Source: Phallusia fumigata (Eukaryota; Chordata; Ascidiacea; Phlebobranchia; Ascidiidae). Taken from it: a stretch of DNA of 23,289 nt. Positions 21,176-23,289 of the stretch are shown here, in pieces (the first letter of the stretch is position 1; each line of letters starts with the position of its first letter). The position numbers were made by a program, and so were the translations under genes. Under the pieces are notes generated by a model. That model was given only the letters and a program-made list of their open reading frames with translations, was not told the origin of the DNA and did not search any database. The stretch covers positions 1 to 23,289 of the forward strand of contig QXVZ01013476.1 of the NCBI GenBank assembly GCA_008931825.1, given 5' to 3'.

Positions 21176-21670
21176 CCTTGGTTCCTGCAAAGGTTAAAAT
21201 ATATTGTATCATATATTTACTGACCCGAAACATATTTACTGACCCGAATTAAAAAAAGCCTGTTTTAGCAATTAAACACTTTAATTAACTCATGCCATCA
21301 TCAGAGATGCATAAGGTTTGCACCAGACAAGTATTTTCACAACTTATTTTCTTCATGTTTCCATGCTTTGTGTGCACATATACTTCAGGTCTTGTGCAAA
21401 CCCTATTGTACCACTGACTGCCAGCATATTTTTGATTTGATCTCAGATTAAGGTTCACTATTCTAAAATAGGCTCATCAGTAATGAGACATCACACATAG
21501 CTGGTTCATTTGGTTGGTTACTATTCCAAAGCAAAATACAACAAAGTGAAACCTTAACTAACATTGAAACAACCCAACACTAAGGAGATTTGTGAGAGGT
21601 GTGAGTGTGTGATATTTTATCACTTTACACTGGACTGGATACAAAATCAGTTTTCGAACCAAAAATATGT

Positions 21671-23088
21671 TTACACCACTGAATTTCTAGAAGGTTAAAT
21701 AAAACGACAAAAGCAGGCATGAGGGGTTAATGCAAAAGGTAACATCAGGAAAAATACACCACTAAACACACGGGTAATAATTAGGCAAAGAAATCCACCA
21801 AACAAGAAATTTTAATCTCTAGTTTTGTGTGGTGTTTTGTATCAGGCAGATTGCCCGAACGCAACAGCAATTGAGCCAACCACCAGAGTGCATTCCTACA
21901 TACCTCCACTGGGTCCACTGGTTGTATTGTTGTTGTTGATTTTGTCCCATCTGACTCCACATATCATTACCTGCGGGGGACCACTGGTTCATGTTCATGT
22001 TCATATTGTCCATAGATGGCTGTGAAATCTAAACCACAGGAACAAAAATCTGACAACTGCTTTTTTCATGATTAGCTCTGCAGGCTAACTGTAAATTAGT
22101 CGGGCATTTTGAGGCACACACAGATGTGATCAGCTAAAATTTATCTTTATCACACTCAAATATCATAAATTGGTAACTTCATTAAAATGTAAATAATTGT
22201 TTTGCATTCTAATTTAGCATTTTGCTTGATTAAAATGTATGTTTCCAACATATTCTTGCATGAATACAAATCATTTTGAACATATGTAATATTTGTGTTG
22301 ACATGTTATTACTGCAACGAAATTTTCATAGTTTGGCCCTCGAGTTACTCTGCAAGTTTTTAATTGGCCCACAAAGAAACTGGAGTTAAAATTTGCTATT
22401 TTTTCTCTTGACCCATAACAAGGGACAACATTATCTTACCCCATTTGTGTAGCCCCCAGTGGGGTTGGATCCAGGCCCAAGGGATGCCCCCTCTTTGCCC
22501 CATGAACATTTGATCGTGTAACCTTCTAAACAGGAGCCATGCTTTGCAGTGATTGCTTGAGCTGCATCGTTGTGGTTGTCAAACCTGTGTCACAAAACCA
22601 GAAGGTGATTGAAACTATCTCGGGATGCCGACAGATACAAAGCTTATGGTCAGTTAGATCTTTACTAATAACATTACATCATGTCCAACAAATTTAGCAA
22701 GCAATCCTGCAAAATAGTAATGCATAATTTTAAAGTTCTGCGGTCAGGTGTTTCTAAAGCACATTTTTGGACCAAACTCTTGATTGTTTGTTTTATTTTT
22801 AACTTTGTTGTATCAAGAATGAGTAAATGCTTTGTCATGATAGAGTTATAGGAATAAAGCTCTGCCAACAGCAGTCATAAAACAGTACCAGGGTATAGAT
22901 AACAAAAGCATACCTGATAAATGCATAACCTTTATCCGGAAACACGCGGATTTCAAGAATATTCCCAAATCCAACAAATGTTTCCCTCATGAGCTGCTCA
23001 GTGAGCCCGGACATGCATCCACCCAGGTAAACAGTGCAGTTTGTCATACTGGACTGAGACACCACTGTTTGATAGTCAAGCTTTTGAA
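21671..23088 (-). CDS. TIA1: TIA1/TIAL1-type RNA-binding protein, 3' part (third RRM and Q-rich tail)
   Basis: Exons: 22914-23088, 22440-22584 and 21904-22028, plus a proposed 16-base last exon 21671-21686 (acceptor AACCTTCTAG) that adds a few residues and a TAA. All phases agree. The first exon carries [20 protein letters not shown] with RNP2, then [15 protein letters not shown] with RNP1 (KGYAFIRF), nearly identical to RRM3 of TIA1 and TIAL1 (TIAR). CSWGKE corresponds to the CYWGKE end of that RRM. The tail [11 protein letters not shown]...[10 protein letters not shown] is a Met/Asn/Gln-rich, prion-like segment. These proteins bind U-rich RNA, regulate splicing and translation, and nucleate stress granules. 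RRM1 and RRM2 lie beyond the right edge. TIA1 and TIAL1 cannot be told apart from this part. Confidence 0.85.
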
Positions 23089-23289
23089 CTAAACAGAAAA
23101 ACAGTATTTTTCTAAAATGGTTTTGTTTTTTACTTAAAAATACTGCCAAAAACATTTATGTAGTGAAACAATTGTAATGCAATCAATTCAACCATCTACT
23201 GACATCATCAGTACAATTGCTGTCATCACTGGTTGTGCAAGTATTTCATAAACAAATTGGAACAGGTAGCTTTCGTTTCACGAGAGTGG
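23089..23289 (-). other. Intron 5' of the RRM3 exon of the TIA1-type gene
   Basis: The stretch before the acceptor TGTTTAG at 23089-23095 shows no RRM2 coding sequence, so the preceding exon is outside the window. It contains imperfect repeats of TGACATCATCAGT/TGTCATCACTGG around 23200-23232. Confidence 0.6.

Larger units (their letters stand above)
20637..21670 (-). other. Probable 3' UTR of the TIA1-type gene
   Basis: No coding sequence is supported after the proposed stop at 21671. In the mRNA sense the stretch is rich in U and GU (for example GTTTGTTTGGTTGTCG near 20790), the kind of sequence that TIA proteins bind, and it contains the long C-tract. The extent depends on which polyadenylation signal is used. 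Confidence 0.4.

Noticed and set aside
1..23289. CRISPR arrays, bacterial operons and rRNA genes
   Set aside because: No regularly spaced repeats, no prokaryotic gene organisation and no ribosomal sequence were seen; spliced genes show a eukaryotic genome.

Overview
This is a stretch of an animal nuclear genome. It is AT-rich, its genes are split by many short introns with GT/AG ends, and three single N bases mark joins in a draft assembly. The protein sequences, the compact introns and the large intronless tetratricopeptide gene fit an invertebrate chordate such as the sea squirt Ciona. That assignment is inference; no sequence here proves the species.

Left part (1-4860). Positions 35-457 and 459-881 are an exact 423-bp duplication around a single N, most likely an assembly artefact. 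On the minus strand it carries a possible first exon running off the left edge. Positions about 1000-2500 hold the decayed remains of a PIF/Harbinger DNA transposon: HARBI1-like DDE nuclease pieces on the plus strand and a convergent two-exon coiled-coil fragment on the minus strand, probably the element's second protein. From 2620 to 3700 the DNA is CpG-rich with ORFs I do not recognise, followed by gene-poor AT-rich sequence.

Middle (4884-8312). One uninterrupted plus-strand reading frame of 1142 codons encodes a nucleotidyltransferase-like domain (GS-x10-DxE motif, DUF294/GlnD-like) followed by a long array of tetratricopeptide-like repeats. It is the most unusual gene of the window: it is intronless among intron-rich neighbours and its function is unknown.

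Right part, minus strand. A complete CEP104 gene can be rebuilt from 22 coding exons (20004 down to 9938). All phases agree and it gives 876 residues: jelly-roll domain, coiled coil, TOG domain, second coiled coil and four C2HC zinc fingers. It works at the ciliary tip and centriole. A hAT-like miniature transposon (9421-9719) lies just past its stop codon. Upstream and on the same strand is the 3' part of a TIA1/TIAL1-type RNA-binding protein gene (21671-23088: third RRM and glutamine-rich tail), with its 5' exons beyond the right edge and a probable 3' UTR of about 1 kb that contains a strong G-quadruplex/C-tract.

The genes show no common pathway. CEP104 and TIA1 are unrelated housekeeping-type genes lying head to tail, while the intronless nucleotidyltransferase-TPR gene and the transposon remains form the accessory part.
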